From Blepharisma stoltei (Eukaryota > Ciliophora > Heterotrichea > Heterotrichida > Blepharismidae): DNA of 64,000 nt. The notes under the pieces were generated by a model, which searched no databases, was not told the DNA's origin, and saw only the letters and a list, made by a program, of their open reading frames with translations. Below are positions 11,301-19,806 of the stretch, piece after piece. A program made the translations under genes and the position numbers. The stretch covers positions 124,001 to 188,000 of the forward strand of contig CAJZBQ010000058.1 of NCBI GenBank assembly GCA_914767885.1, given 5' to 3'. Numbering within the stretch: position 1 is the stretch's first letter; each line of letters begins with the position of its first letter.

Positions 11301-11960
11301 AAAAAAACACAAGCGGAAGGAAAAAGTAACAAAAATATTTATACAGCAAAACAGGCACATGTGGAGCTAAGCAAAAAAATGCATGATAGGGATGCCGCAA
11401 CAGCCCCTGGGGTAGGAGATAGAGTGGCGTATGTAATGATAAAAGGAGTCAAAGGCCAAAAAGCTTATGAGCTAGCTGAAGACCCAATTTATGCGCTGAA
11501 AAATGATTTGTCGATTGATTTTGACTATTATTTAGAAAAACAGCTGAAACTTCCCCTTTCCCGTCTTTTTGAAGCCATTTTGACTAACCCAAACTCTTTA
11601 TTTGCAGGTGAGCATACCAGAAAAAGATACCAGCCCAAGTCCACAACTGGCGCTTTATCAAAATTCATTAAAATCACCACAACTTGTATATCATGCAAAA
11701 CACAAATAAAATCAGGAGCGTTGTGCCAAAGCTGCGAAGAAAGAGCGCCTGAGATTTATTTGGAGAGAATTTTGCAGTCAAACCAATATGAAAAGAATTT
11801 CCAAGAGCTCTGGGCTGAATGCCAAAGATGCCAAGGGTCTGTACATCAAGAAGTCTTGTGCACAAATAGAGATTGCCCTATTTTTTATAGGAGGGAAAAA
11901 GTGAGGAAAGATATGTGCTATATAAAAGGAGAACTGGAAAAATTAGCATTAAATTGGTAA
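8337..11960 (+). CDS. POLD1: DNA polymerase delta catalytic subunit
   Basis: Replicative family B polymerase with proofreading. After removing a 541-bp retroposon plus one copy of its 17-bp duplication, the frame is 1021 residues, near the eukaryotic norm of about 1100. Seen in order: the N-terminal domain; exonuclease Exo I FDIEC (about residue 230), Exo II NILNFDY and Exo III YCLKDCYLPLRLL; polymerase motif A DFASLYPSI; KISANSVYGFTGA; motif C YGDTDSV (about 668); and the C-terminal CysA (CISCKTQIKSGALCQSC) and CysB (CQRC...CTNRDC) clusters. The start ATG at 8337 follows an AT-rich leader. No introns are needed. The insert splits ...CQTYESN/IPFALRYM, a block conserved in the family. Confidence 0.97.
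8805..9379 (-). mobile_element. SINE-like retroposon (541 bp) inside POLD1, 17-bp target-site duplication
   Basis: The insert 8822-9362 lies between perfect direct repeats TGCCAAACTTATGAATC (8805-8821, 9363-9379). Deleting insert plus one repeat (558 bp, divisible by 3) restores POLD1 exactly. Read on the minus strand it starts TAATTAAAATATGGCGTC and ends in a short AAGAT-type repeat tail. It shares sequence with the inserts at 11990-12540, 12554-12955 and 35207-35740, for example the region around GACGTAACGCC at 9090-9105. The duplication contains a TA. Confidence 0.92.
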
Positions 11961-11976
11961 TTAAATAATTAAGAAC

Positions 11977-12553
11977 TGATTATCAATTATACTTAAGTAG
12001 ATTATAGAAAGGTCCCTGTTGGATCCGAAGATCCTTATTAACTTCCACTCGCCTGCTTCGCTGACAATTGTCTCACATCCTGCAAAATCTTGCTTTTACC
12101 AGACATGGGCTGCGCATGCTTCCTGGTAGTCGGAAAGTTTATGTCACAAATCCGTACGCCAACAGGGTTGCCACCATTGAAAACACAAAGGGGTTATTTT
12201 CTGGTCGACTCTCGGCTAAGATAGAAATTTGCAGCCCAGGACGTAACTCCTGATTTCACGATGGGGAATAGTTTTGAGGGTCAAGACGAACACCATTGTC
12301 ACACTGAGAAACCTTTCCAAATCTGGATCAATCTCCAACAGAGGCAAAAACTTGACATCGGAATGAAACCTGAGGTCGGCCAACCCAACATTGCACTTCT
12401 TAAAACAAAGAAAAAACCTAGCCGGATGCACTTATCAATGCCAGCATCCTTTCCTCAAGGTCCCCGCACCTTTGGGGCAACCTGCCACAGTAGTTAAGAG
12501 GGTTGATTATTCACCACACCATTTTAATGTATATTATAATTGATTATCAATTA
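11977..12553 (-). mobile_element. SINE-like retroposon (551 bp) with 13-bp duplication, intergenic
   Basis: The insert 11990-12540 is flanked by perfect TGATTATCAATTA repeats (11977-11989, 12541-12553). It is the same family and orientation as the POLD1 insert (shared CCCAGGACGTAACTCC at about 12236). On the minus strand it starts ACATTAAAATGGTGTGG. It lies just downstream of POLD1. Confidence 0.88.
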
Positions 12554-12955
12554 ACCTAGATATAAGCATAATGTTGGGTGGCCACCGCATGCTTTACTCC
12601 AATGCCAAGTTTTTGGAGATGGTTTGGAAGTTGGAAAGAGGATTCAATGGTGTTCATCCTGACAATCGGAACTATTCCCCAGCGTGAAACCAGGAGTTAC
12701 ACCTGAGTTACGGATTTTTCATCTTAGCTGAGAGTCGACAAGAAAATTCAATCCTTTTGAATTTTTAATTGTCGATAACCTGTTGAAGTACGGCACGGCG
12801 ACATTACTCGCTCAACTACCAGGGTGCGACTGCACGCCCTCGTCCGGCAGGAGTAACCTTTGTAAGGTTGTGCATGAATTGGCGAATAAGTGGGGAAGCG
12901 TTAAGGGTGGAGGTCGTCCTTATGTAATTACAGCGAAGTTTTCTATAAGTCTTAA
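12554..12955 (+). mobile_element. Second retroposon copy, inverted next to the first
   Basis: Complementary in sequence to the 11990-12540 element (for example CCAGGAGTTACACCTG and TTCATCTTAGCTGAGAG here). It also shares GTACGGCAC-type sequence with the insert at 35207-35740. Its own duplication is not clear; only a weak ATTAACYTA similarity is seen at the two ends, so the limits are approximate. Confidence 0.65.
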
Positions 12956-12979
12956 TTATTAACTAACTCACTGAGGGGA

Positions 12980-14236
12980 CTAAGAATTCTCGGGAACAAG
13001 CGGCATCCTGCACAATGGACAAATTGCATTAACTTTCAACCAATTTTTAATGCAGTTTTCATGAAATATATGTCTACCGTCACAAGGCAAAGCACAGACT
13101 TTATCACTTATCTGGAATTCTTCAGAGCATATAGCACATGTTCTATCTCCTGTATGCTTTGAAGGATCATATTCTTCTGCTACTAATTTCTCAAGCATTT
13201 CTTTGGTAGCTGGAGTCTGAGATCCCCTTCCAAATACCGCTAAACCTAGTATAAGTACAGGAATGCATAGACAAAGGCAGCAGCAAAATAGCACAGGCCA
13301 GCAAAAATGAAGGTATAGCGAATGCTTTTATTTGGATTATTTAAAGGAATTTCTCATAAAACCAATGACCTTAAGCGCGCTATTTATATTTGTGAATTAA
13401 AAAAAGGGCTCAAATTACTCTTGGCTTATCGAAATAATAATTTTTCTTATAGACTCTCAAAAGAGGTCACACACTATACCCAAAAATGATATAAATCAAA
13501 GACAAAGTCGTCAATTCTACAGCATCATCCCAACAGTCATCACAAGAATAAAACCACACATTTCCTGTAATTTGCCAGGCAAAGTAAAAACTATATATAT
13601 CTTACAGTGCAAGTAGCGTGCTGAAACCCCCAATAGCACGTTTAAAGCCATCTGAGGCTGGATTTGTATACATATAATGTTTGGAGCCATTGATAAAAAT
13701 ATTGCAAATATCGATTGCAATTAAAACGATAATAAAGGTCTTTAAAGGGGTGTCAGTATCAGTATAGCCCCTGAAATATTTAAGACCATTATTGACGATC
13801 TATTTAATTTTTAAAATTAATTTGAACTTGTCAATTATTTTGAAAAGTAAAAACGAAAATGATAAATTTCTGTTTATGATTTTATGATACCTAATTAATT
13901 TAAACTGTACTTGGGGCCATATTTTTTTCTGATCAGTATTCTACTGGGGCATAACGATCATTATGGTGCATGAATTATATCACATAAGGCAAGGATGAGA
14001 ATTGACGTAAGAATTCTGGCAAAAATAAATAGCATGGAGATGGTCAGAATAGATCTTGAGCCATTTAAACTGCGCAGAATGGCTTCTTCGACTGCATCTC
14101 TAACCAAAGAACGAGAAGAACCGCGGTCTTGAGGAGCTAGTAAAGGGTCTGACTCAGCATTTTCATTAGGGTTAGAGTTAGAGTTGGGGTTGTTAGCTGA
14201 GGGGACGAGCTGATCTTTCTCTTGAGGAGCTTCCAT
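12980..14236 (-). CDS. Membrane RING-H2 E3 ubiquitin ligase
   Basis: Predicted membrane-anchored E3 of the plant At1g12760-like group. After removing IESs 13765-13936 and 13314-13449, intron 13591-13605 and one 16-nt segment near 13957-13972, the frame is about 305 residues. The N-terminus is polar and Asn/Ser rich. About four hydrophobic helices follow, with WQITGNVWFYSCDD between helices. A Cys-rich helix (FCCCLCLCIP) precedes the C-terminal RING-H2: CAICSEEF, CDGRHIFHENCI, CPLCRMPL. The order helices, Cys-rich helix, RING fits the family. One frame step of 16 nt is unexplained (see findings). The start at 14236 is the only in-frame ATG before the conserved part. Confidence 0.8.
13314..13449. 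other. IES, 136 bp, in the RING gene
   Basis: On the minus strand LLRV is joined to YLHFCWPVLF by pairing TA 13450-13451 with TA 13314-13315. The segment has stops and out-of-frame length. Junction phase fits. Confidence 0.75.
13591..13605 (-). other. 15-nt intron, GTAAGATATATATAG
   Basis: Splicing joins STLLAL to FYFAWQITG in frame in the RING gene. Canonical GTAAG start and TAG end. Confidence 0.9.
13765..13936. other. IES, 172 bp, in the RING gene
   Basis: TA 13937-13938 to TA 13765-13766 joins RYAPVEY to TDTDTPLK. The segment ends share ATACTGAT on both sides. It is AT-rich with several stops. Confidence 0.7.
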
Positions 14237-14334
14237 ATTATCATCTCATAAAACGATTACTATGAATTTTTTGTTTAAAAATAAAGATGATATTTCTATG
14301 CAGGTTATTGATAATAAAATAGATTACTCCCCCC

Positions 14335-14624
14335 TCCGTTAGTGAACAAAAAATTTTGTTCACTCACGGAGAGGGGATTAATTTTTTTTTCGAAATTAAA
14401 AAAAATCCCACTTCGCAAAAATTGGAAAGCAAATATTAATTTAATATATAAAATTTATGTCTTAAAACGCAATTTGTTTAAAACTAAACAGAATTAGCTC
14501 GAGATTTCATTATACTAATTATCACTTATATATCAATTTTTTTTTCACTCACGGAGGGTGGGTTTTTGGGCAAAAAATAGGGATTTTTCCAATGTTTTTT
14601 TTTCACTCACGGAGGGGGGAGTTA
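14335..14624 (+). mobile_element. MITE, CTCCGTTAGTGAACAA family, 288 bp
   Basis: Bounded by TA at 14335-14336 and 14623-14624, with a hairpin end, the conserved body phrase and a double-repeat end. It is intergenic between the RING gene and the next membrane gene. Confidence 0.85.
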
Positions 14625-14758
14625 GTAGGCTTTATTGGATAGGCGGGATTTATTAATTTGTAGATAGCTTAATTAAGATATTTCATTTTTCTATATAAAT
14701 AGACAATAAGCCTTATGCAATTAAAGATTTTATATACCAAAAAATAATAAAATTAGTT

Positions 14759-15488
14759 ATGAGGTTTACAAGTATTGGGAAGAAAATTATTGCAATAAAC
14801 AGCTTAGCCTTTGGTTTTGGTGCACTCGAAAACTACTTATATTATGACTTTCTCCCCAGCCTAATCAAACAAAACTTCAAAAGCACAACCCTCCTTGACA
14901 AACCTGAGTACGCTGACCAAGTTCTGATTGTTTTAGACGACCATAAGTTTGTATTTAATCACAGAGGAGGCTCACAAGCTGCAGAAAGTGTCATAATCGA
15001 CACTTTTACCAACAATAAAATGATGCGAAGAGCCATTGCATTGCAATGGATCTGCACAGTGACTTGTTCAATAGGATTTTTAAAGCATAGGAAAAGATTT
15101 GGCCTCTTTGCTGGGGCAAGTATTCTGGGGTGTGGACTGTTTTTGTGCCCAATTCTGATGAGCGGGTTTAGGCTTTATTTTTTGAGCGAATTGGTTAGTG
15201 AGAATAATGAAGAAGTCTGAGAAAATTTAAATGAGGCGAGATTTGCACAAAGAATGGAGGAGTTTACGAGCCTTTGATTTTTGGGGCCAAGATTTGCTGG
15301 GCTAGGGTTATACTGTGGTAAACTGATTTTTATTAATAAAATTTTAATTCAAAAAAGCACTATAGCATCATAAGCATTCAATTCAGCCCAGCATAGTCGC
15401 AATTTCTACAGCCTATTTCACCCCATTTCTCGGCTTCCTCCTCGGCATGCTCACCCTCGCTACAAACATCCACATGAAGAACTTTTAA
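14759..15488 (+). CDS. Unrecognised small multipass membrane protein
   Basis: After removing the IES at 15319-15370, the frame gives 225 residues, with TGA as Trp at 15218 and 15272. Three or four hydrophobic segments are visible: around residues 10-25, 95-110 (ALQWICTVTCSIGFL), 115-140 (GASILGCGLFLCPILM) and a C-terminal one (AYFTPFLGFLLGML). The layout could suit a mitochondrial inner-membrane or ER protein, but I recognise no family. The gene ends 90 bp before the CDPK start, so the two are closely packed in the same direction. Confidence 0.6.
15319..15370. other. IES, 52 bp
   Basis: TA 15319-15320 joins TA 15371-15372, giving LGLYCGKHSIQPSIV in frame and restoring a hydrophobic C-terminus. 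This is among the shortest IESs here. Other TA pairs in phase cannot be fully excluded. Confidence 0.6.
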
Positions 15489-15577
15489 CTAATCCTTTCT
15501 TTTTCTCTTTCCCTTTGATTCATATCTTCATCATTGAGCATTCTATTTTTCCCGTTTCTTATAACTTAAAAATACCA

Positions 15578-18022
15578 ATGGAAGAGCTGAAAGTATCTCA
15601 AAGTGACTTCGTCGTCGAAAACCAAGGCAAGCTCCGCGACACATATAGAATCGGTTCCAAGCTCGGTGATGGTGCTTTTGGCAGTGTCCGAAAAATCACC
15701 CACAGAGTAACTGGAGAAATTCGAGCCGTCAAGACAATCCACAAAAAAACCCTGCGAACTGAAGAAGAAAGGCAGACTTTTTTTAACGAAGTCTCAGTCC
15801 TACGTGCTTTAGACCATCCCAATATCCTTAAGCTTTATGAGTTTTTCCAAGACGAAAAGAACTATTATTTGATAACTGAGCTCTGCTCTGGAGGCGAGTT
15901 ATTTGATAGAATCATCAATAATGGCTCGTTTTCAGAAGCAACTGCAGCTGAATACTTGAGGCAAATTCTGTCAGTCCTGGCTTATTGCCATGAGAGAAAT
16001 GTAGTTCATAGAGACCTGAAGCCTGAAAACTTCCTTTTGGATACCACAGATCCAGACGCAAATTTAAAAGTCATTGATTTTGGGACTGCGCAGTTTTTCA
16101 GGCCAGGCGAAATTTTGACACAGAAGTTTGGGACACCGTATTATATTGCCCCAGAAGTGCTGAGGAAGCATTATGATGAAAAATGTGATGTCTGAAGCGC
16201 TGGAGTTAATTTATATATATTTTTAGCTGGGTATCCGCCGTTTGGAGGGAATACGGATGAGCAGATTTTGAGGAAAGTCAGCACTGGGAGGTTTTCTTTT
16301 CCGTCACCGGAATGGGACTCGATAAGTTTTGAAGCAAAAGATTTGATTTCAAAAATGCTGACGATTGAGCCAGGACGAAGAGTTTCTGCAAGAGATGCAC
16401 TGAGGCATCCTTGGATGAGTAATGCTCCAAGAGTGCCTATTAATCCAGCACTTGCAAGGACTATTTTTTCTAATCTTCAAAATTTCAGGGCTGGGAGAAG
16501 TTTGCAAAAAGCTACCCAATTTTCCATATTTTTTATTTTTTAAAAAAAAAATAAAAAAATAATAAATTTATTGTAAATTGGTATACTTTTTCTTTTATAG
16601 CTTCACAGTTGTCTACTAAAGAGGAAAAAGAAGAAATGCTCACTCCCCCCCCCTTTAAATTGGAACTAAAAATTTTGTTCCAATTTAAAGGGTGGTTAAT
16701 TTTTTATTTTTAAAAAAATATCAATATAAAATTTTTTATAAAATATATAAAAATTAAAAAAAAAAAATTTTCAAAAGCTTATCGGATTAGATCAATAAAT
16801 TTGTTTAATAAAATGCTATTTACTCTTTATCCTTTAAAACAAAGCAAGATATAACTAAATTTTCATTATTAGTTAATATGCCACTATTAATTGGTATCAA
16901 AAATTATTTACACAAAAATTATTATTTTTATTGATAAAAAAAAATTAAAAAAAAAAATAATTTTTAGAAAATTTATCGATCAAAGTGCTAATTTAGATGC
17001 TATTTATACTCTATTCTTTAAAATAAAGCAAGAAATAAGTAAATTTTGAAATTTTATAAAGAATTCCTATTGAATTTATATCAAAACTATCCAAATAAAA
17101 AATATCATTTTTACCAAAAAAACAAAACATTTTTTGAAAATTTTTAAAATTTAGCAATTAAGGATAATAAATTTATTTAAATAAGATGCTCTTTATACTT
17201 TTTTCTTTAAAAAGAGCAAGATATAACTAAATTTTTAATTTTAGTTAAGAAGAAGCATTTAACTTATATCAAAACTTTTTAGATAAAAATTATATATAAT
17301 TTTTTATTATAAAATTAAATTTTGTTCCAATTTAAAGGGGGGTTAATTTACCAAAAAAGTGGAAATTTTACCGATATTTTGTTCCAATTTAAAGGGGGGG
17401 GGAGTCAGTTTATTTAAATCTCTAGATACTGATAATAGTGGAACTTTGTCTAGAGCTGAATTAATTGAAGGCTACACTATGCTTTATGGTAACCAAATTG
17501 ATGATATTCAAGGAGAAGTCGAAAGAATAATGAGCCAAGTGGATACTGATAAGTCTGGGGAAATTGATTATACTGAATTTATTGCAGCTACTTTGAATAA
17601 AAATAGGCTTTTGTCGAGGGAAAGACTCGAAGCGGCCTTTAGAGCGTTTGATTTAGATAATAGTGGGACGATTACTGCAGAAGAATTAAAGGTAATTCTG
17701 GGGTAATTAAAATGGAGGTGTCCTGGTAAGGGTAGTTCCTTATATGGGTTCAAAGAAGGGAGCTTCGGATCTTCTGAGAGTTTTACATCTAACGGTCAAG
17801 TAGCAGCCGATCAGTCGCTTAGAGCGGAAATCGTATCTCACATAAAAGGTTTCAGAAATCAAAAGACGAATTATTTAAGAGTTATCTTACTAGCTAATTC
17901 TGGGAAAACATAATACATATGACGAGGATATGTGGCAGGAGATTGTGAATGAGGTAGATTTAAATGGAGATGGGGTTATTGATTTGAGAGAATTCACTGA
18001 AATGATGCTAAAACATACATAA
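15578..18022 (+). CDS. Calcium-dependent protein kinase (CDPK)
   Basis: Ser/Thr kinase directly activated by calcium through its own EF hands. After removing IES 16513-16583, MITE 16640-17404 and retroposon 17693-17894, the frame is 468 residues, normal for the family. Kinase signatures: G-loop LGDGAFGSV, AVK lysine, HRDLKPEN, DFGTAQ (DFG), GTPYYIAPEV, then a junction region. Four EF hands follow: DTDNSGTLSRAEL, DTDKSGEIDYTEF, DLDNSGTITAEEL and DLNGDGVIDLREF. I take the ATG of MEELKV as start; an upstream in-frame ATG at 15515 is possible. The three inserts all fall after the kinase domain. Confidence 0.95.
16513..16583. other. IES, 71 bp, in CDPK
   Basis: TA 16513-16514 joins TA 16584-16585, giving LQKATFSFIASQLSTKEE, the expected CDPK junction. 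The ends show a short inverted repeat (CCAATTT near both TAs). Confidence 0.85.
16640..17407. mobile_element. MITE with CCTTTAAATTGGAAC ends, 765-bp IES in CDPK, TCA junction
   Basis: Terminal repeats CTCCCCCCCCCTTTAAATTGG and complement, with a hairpin at 16648-16690 and a second repeat near 17320-17340. The body holds three ~190-bp tandem copies (marked by ATGCTATTTAYACTCT near 16811, 16996 and 17187). Removing 765 bp joins EEML to SLFKSLDTDNSG in frame. The flanking direct repeat is TCA (16640-16642, 17405-17407), not TA as in every other MITE here. Confidence 0.85.
17693..17904 (+). mobile_element. Short retroposon (192 bp) in CDPK between EF hands 3 and 4
   Basis: The insert 17703-17894 is flanked by TAATTCTGGG (17693-17702, 17895-17904). 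Removal restores ELKVILGKHNTYDEDMW. It begins near AATTAAAATGGAGGTG, matching the start of the 3855 insert in outline. GC is higher than in the surroundings. The duplication starts with TA, so TA-to-TA excision would be exact. Confidence 0.85.
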
Positions 18023-18166
18023 ATTTAATAAAATTATAAAAAGTAATTAATTAGAGAATAAATATATTAATAAAAATAATCTTAAACCATGCTGAATTGA
18101 TTTTTAAATTATCATTTTTTAACATGACTCTTTTTGCAAATATTTAACTATTGCAGCTTTTCCTAA

Positions 18167-18246
18167 ATTATCTCTCTATAGAAAATTAAGACGCCTCGGG
18201 CGTGATTAAACTGATTTATTATTATTATTATTATCTCTCTATAGAA
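18167..18246 (+). mobile_element. Heavily truncated retroelement 3' end (46 bp) with 17-bp duplication
   Basis: ATTATCTCTCTATAGAA occurs at 18167-18183 and 18230-18246. Between them are 46 bp, GACGCCTCGGGCGTG and then an ATT-repeat tail. A long duplication with a short GC-rich end and simple-repeat tail is what a 5'-truncated non-LTR insertion leaves. Confidence 0.7.
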
Positions 18247-18251
18247 TACGT

Positions 18252-18524
18252 TTATCCTTTCCCAGACCCAAATGCAGTTTCACACGCCATACTTGACAGT
18301 TTATTTCTAACTGAATTAATCGCAGTCTGCTGAGGCTGAGGCTGCTGTATTATATTAGTCTGATTTGACCCTAGCTCATAAGCACTAAAAATATGATCAG
18401 TTTCGTCTTTGTTTTCTAGTTCACTTTCATCATAATTTTCTTCCATATCCACCTCCCCTCCCTTCTTTTCCTGTATCAAAATTGTGATCACGTCACTCCC
18501 TTGTGGATGTTCTCTTATATGCAT
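18252..18524 (-). CDS. Small hypothetical protein, acidic centre
   Basis: An uninterrupted 90-codon frame from ATG 18524 to TAA, without TGA codons. The sequence is polar, with an acidic stretch (EENYDESELENKDETD) and a Gln/Pro run (QQPQPQQT). There is no recognisable domain. It lies 29 bp downstream of the Myb gene's stop on the same strand. The stop lies just beyond the retroelement scar at 18246. Coding status rests on length and composition only. Confidence 0.5.
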   Translation of the reverse strand: MHIREHPQGSDVITILIQEKKGGEVDMEENYDESELENKDETDHIFSAYELGSNQTNIIQQPQPQQTAINSVRNKLSSMACETAFGSGKG

Positions 18525-18552
18525 TTTCTAATAAATAAAAACTTTTATTTTT

Positions 18553-19053
18553 TTATAAAAAATTTTCTATATTTTTCATATAAGAAAATATAGCTTTTTT
18601 AATCATGCTTTTTCATCTATTTTTTACACTATTTTCTGTCCTCCCAGGTAGCTGTTTTGCAATTTCGCTTCACTTGTTACCGTGGACCCTCTGCTGTTCT
18701 AGTATGAAAATGTCTTCTTCCGCAGTCCAGTTACCTTTTTTTAAATTTGGGTCTACATGGTTATACCATCTTTCCCTGCATTGTCGGCCTTGTCTTACGT
18801 TATTGCCTGCATAAATTATGGAATTAAGTTCTCTAGCTATGGCGCTTCAGACTTTGGTTCCTTTAGATTCTACTATTTTTAGAAGCATCTCGTCTTCTGC
18901 TTCACTTCAGCCTTGCTTTTTTGAAGAAGAATCATCAGAGATCCCTGTGCCCATGGGGATTGCGAGTGGCTGGAATTCATTTTGGTTATAATTTGCTATG
19001 CATGGGACAAGTCAAACGTCGCCTTCTAGATGATAGATTTGAGGGATATTCAT
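18553..19053 (-). CDS. R2R3 Myb-type DNA-binding protein
   Basis: A 166-residue frame with TGA as Trp. Two SANT/Myb repeats are visible: GWSEAEDEMLLKIVESKG...W...RQCRERWYNHVDP (about residues 48-100) and KKGNWTAEEDIFILEQQR...WSEIAKQLPGRTENSVKNRW (about 101-150). Regularly spaced Trp residues, the PGRTENSVKNRW recognition helix and the KKGNW linker are classic c-Myb features. Two of the key Trp are TGA codons. It is probably a nuclear transcription factor, and it is short with almost nothing beyond the DNA-binding domain. The start is the ATG at 19053 (MNIPQIYHLEG). Confidence 0.88.
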
Positions 19054-19257
19054 CGTTTGATTATTATTATGTATATAAATTTGGCATTATGTTAATATTA
19101 TTTATATGGATGGATTTTGAATTATTTAAAAGAAGATCTTAGATTAAAATATGCAGAAAAAAATAAATGGGAAAAATTATTTTTTATTAAAAATAAAGCA
19201 TTTTTTATGTAGAAAAGAATATTTTATAACTGCTATAAGCTTATATTTATCCAATTT

Positions 19258-19755
19258 TTAATCCCAATCCCAGTTATTGATTTCTTCTTTAGATGGCTGG
19301 ATATTGGTTTTCTCCTGATAAGTGGAGTGCCCTTTAAATGAAAACGAATTTAACGTCATGCCAGCCTTGTTCATCCCAGGGTTTTTCTTAATTTTCATAT
19401 TAAAACTTGGTTTCGGCTCCTGATTTGCTGATTCCATGCTCTGGTTTGGAGCTTTGAAATTTTTCCTGATCAGTCCTTCTTGTCTTATTTCTGCTGGCCT
19501 TTGAGCTTGTGTTGCCGGTCTTTCATTGTAGAACGTCTGAGCACTGATTTCTTCATTTGTTTGAAAATTGACTGGTTTTCTTGCTTTATTTGTAGCGGAC
19601 ATTCTTGGTCTGACTTGGACTTCATTTAGTCCAATTTTATCGAAATCGTCAAGAAGGTCCATCATCCCGGTCTGCGTTTTAAAAGACTCCATAAATCTTG
19701 GGTTCGGACTGACGTCTTTATTGAGAGAATCTGATCTTGCAAAAGTAGAGATCAT
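19258..19755 (-). CDS. Hypothetical disordered protein
   Basis: An uninterrupted 165-residue frame, rich in Asn, Lys, Gln and Pro, without hydrophobic segments. It ends NNWDWD. A short ordered-looking segment, MMDLLDDFDKIGLNEVQ, lies around residues 31-47. No family is recognised. It lies between the Myb and PH-domain genes, all on the minus strand. Confidence 0.6.
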   Translation of the reverse strand: MISTFARSDSLNKDVSPNPRFMESFKTQTGMMDLLDDFDKIGLNEVQVRPRMSATNKARKPVNFQTNEEISAQTFYNERPATQAQRPAEIRQEGLIRKNFKAPNQSMESANQEPKPSFNMKIKKNPGMNKAGMTLNSFSFKGHSTYQEKTNIQPSKEEINNWDWD

Positions 19756-19806
19756 GGCTATATTTTTTATATAAATATTTAAATTTCCTATATTTTTTAT
19801 AGAAAT

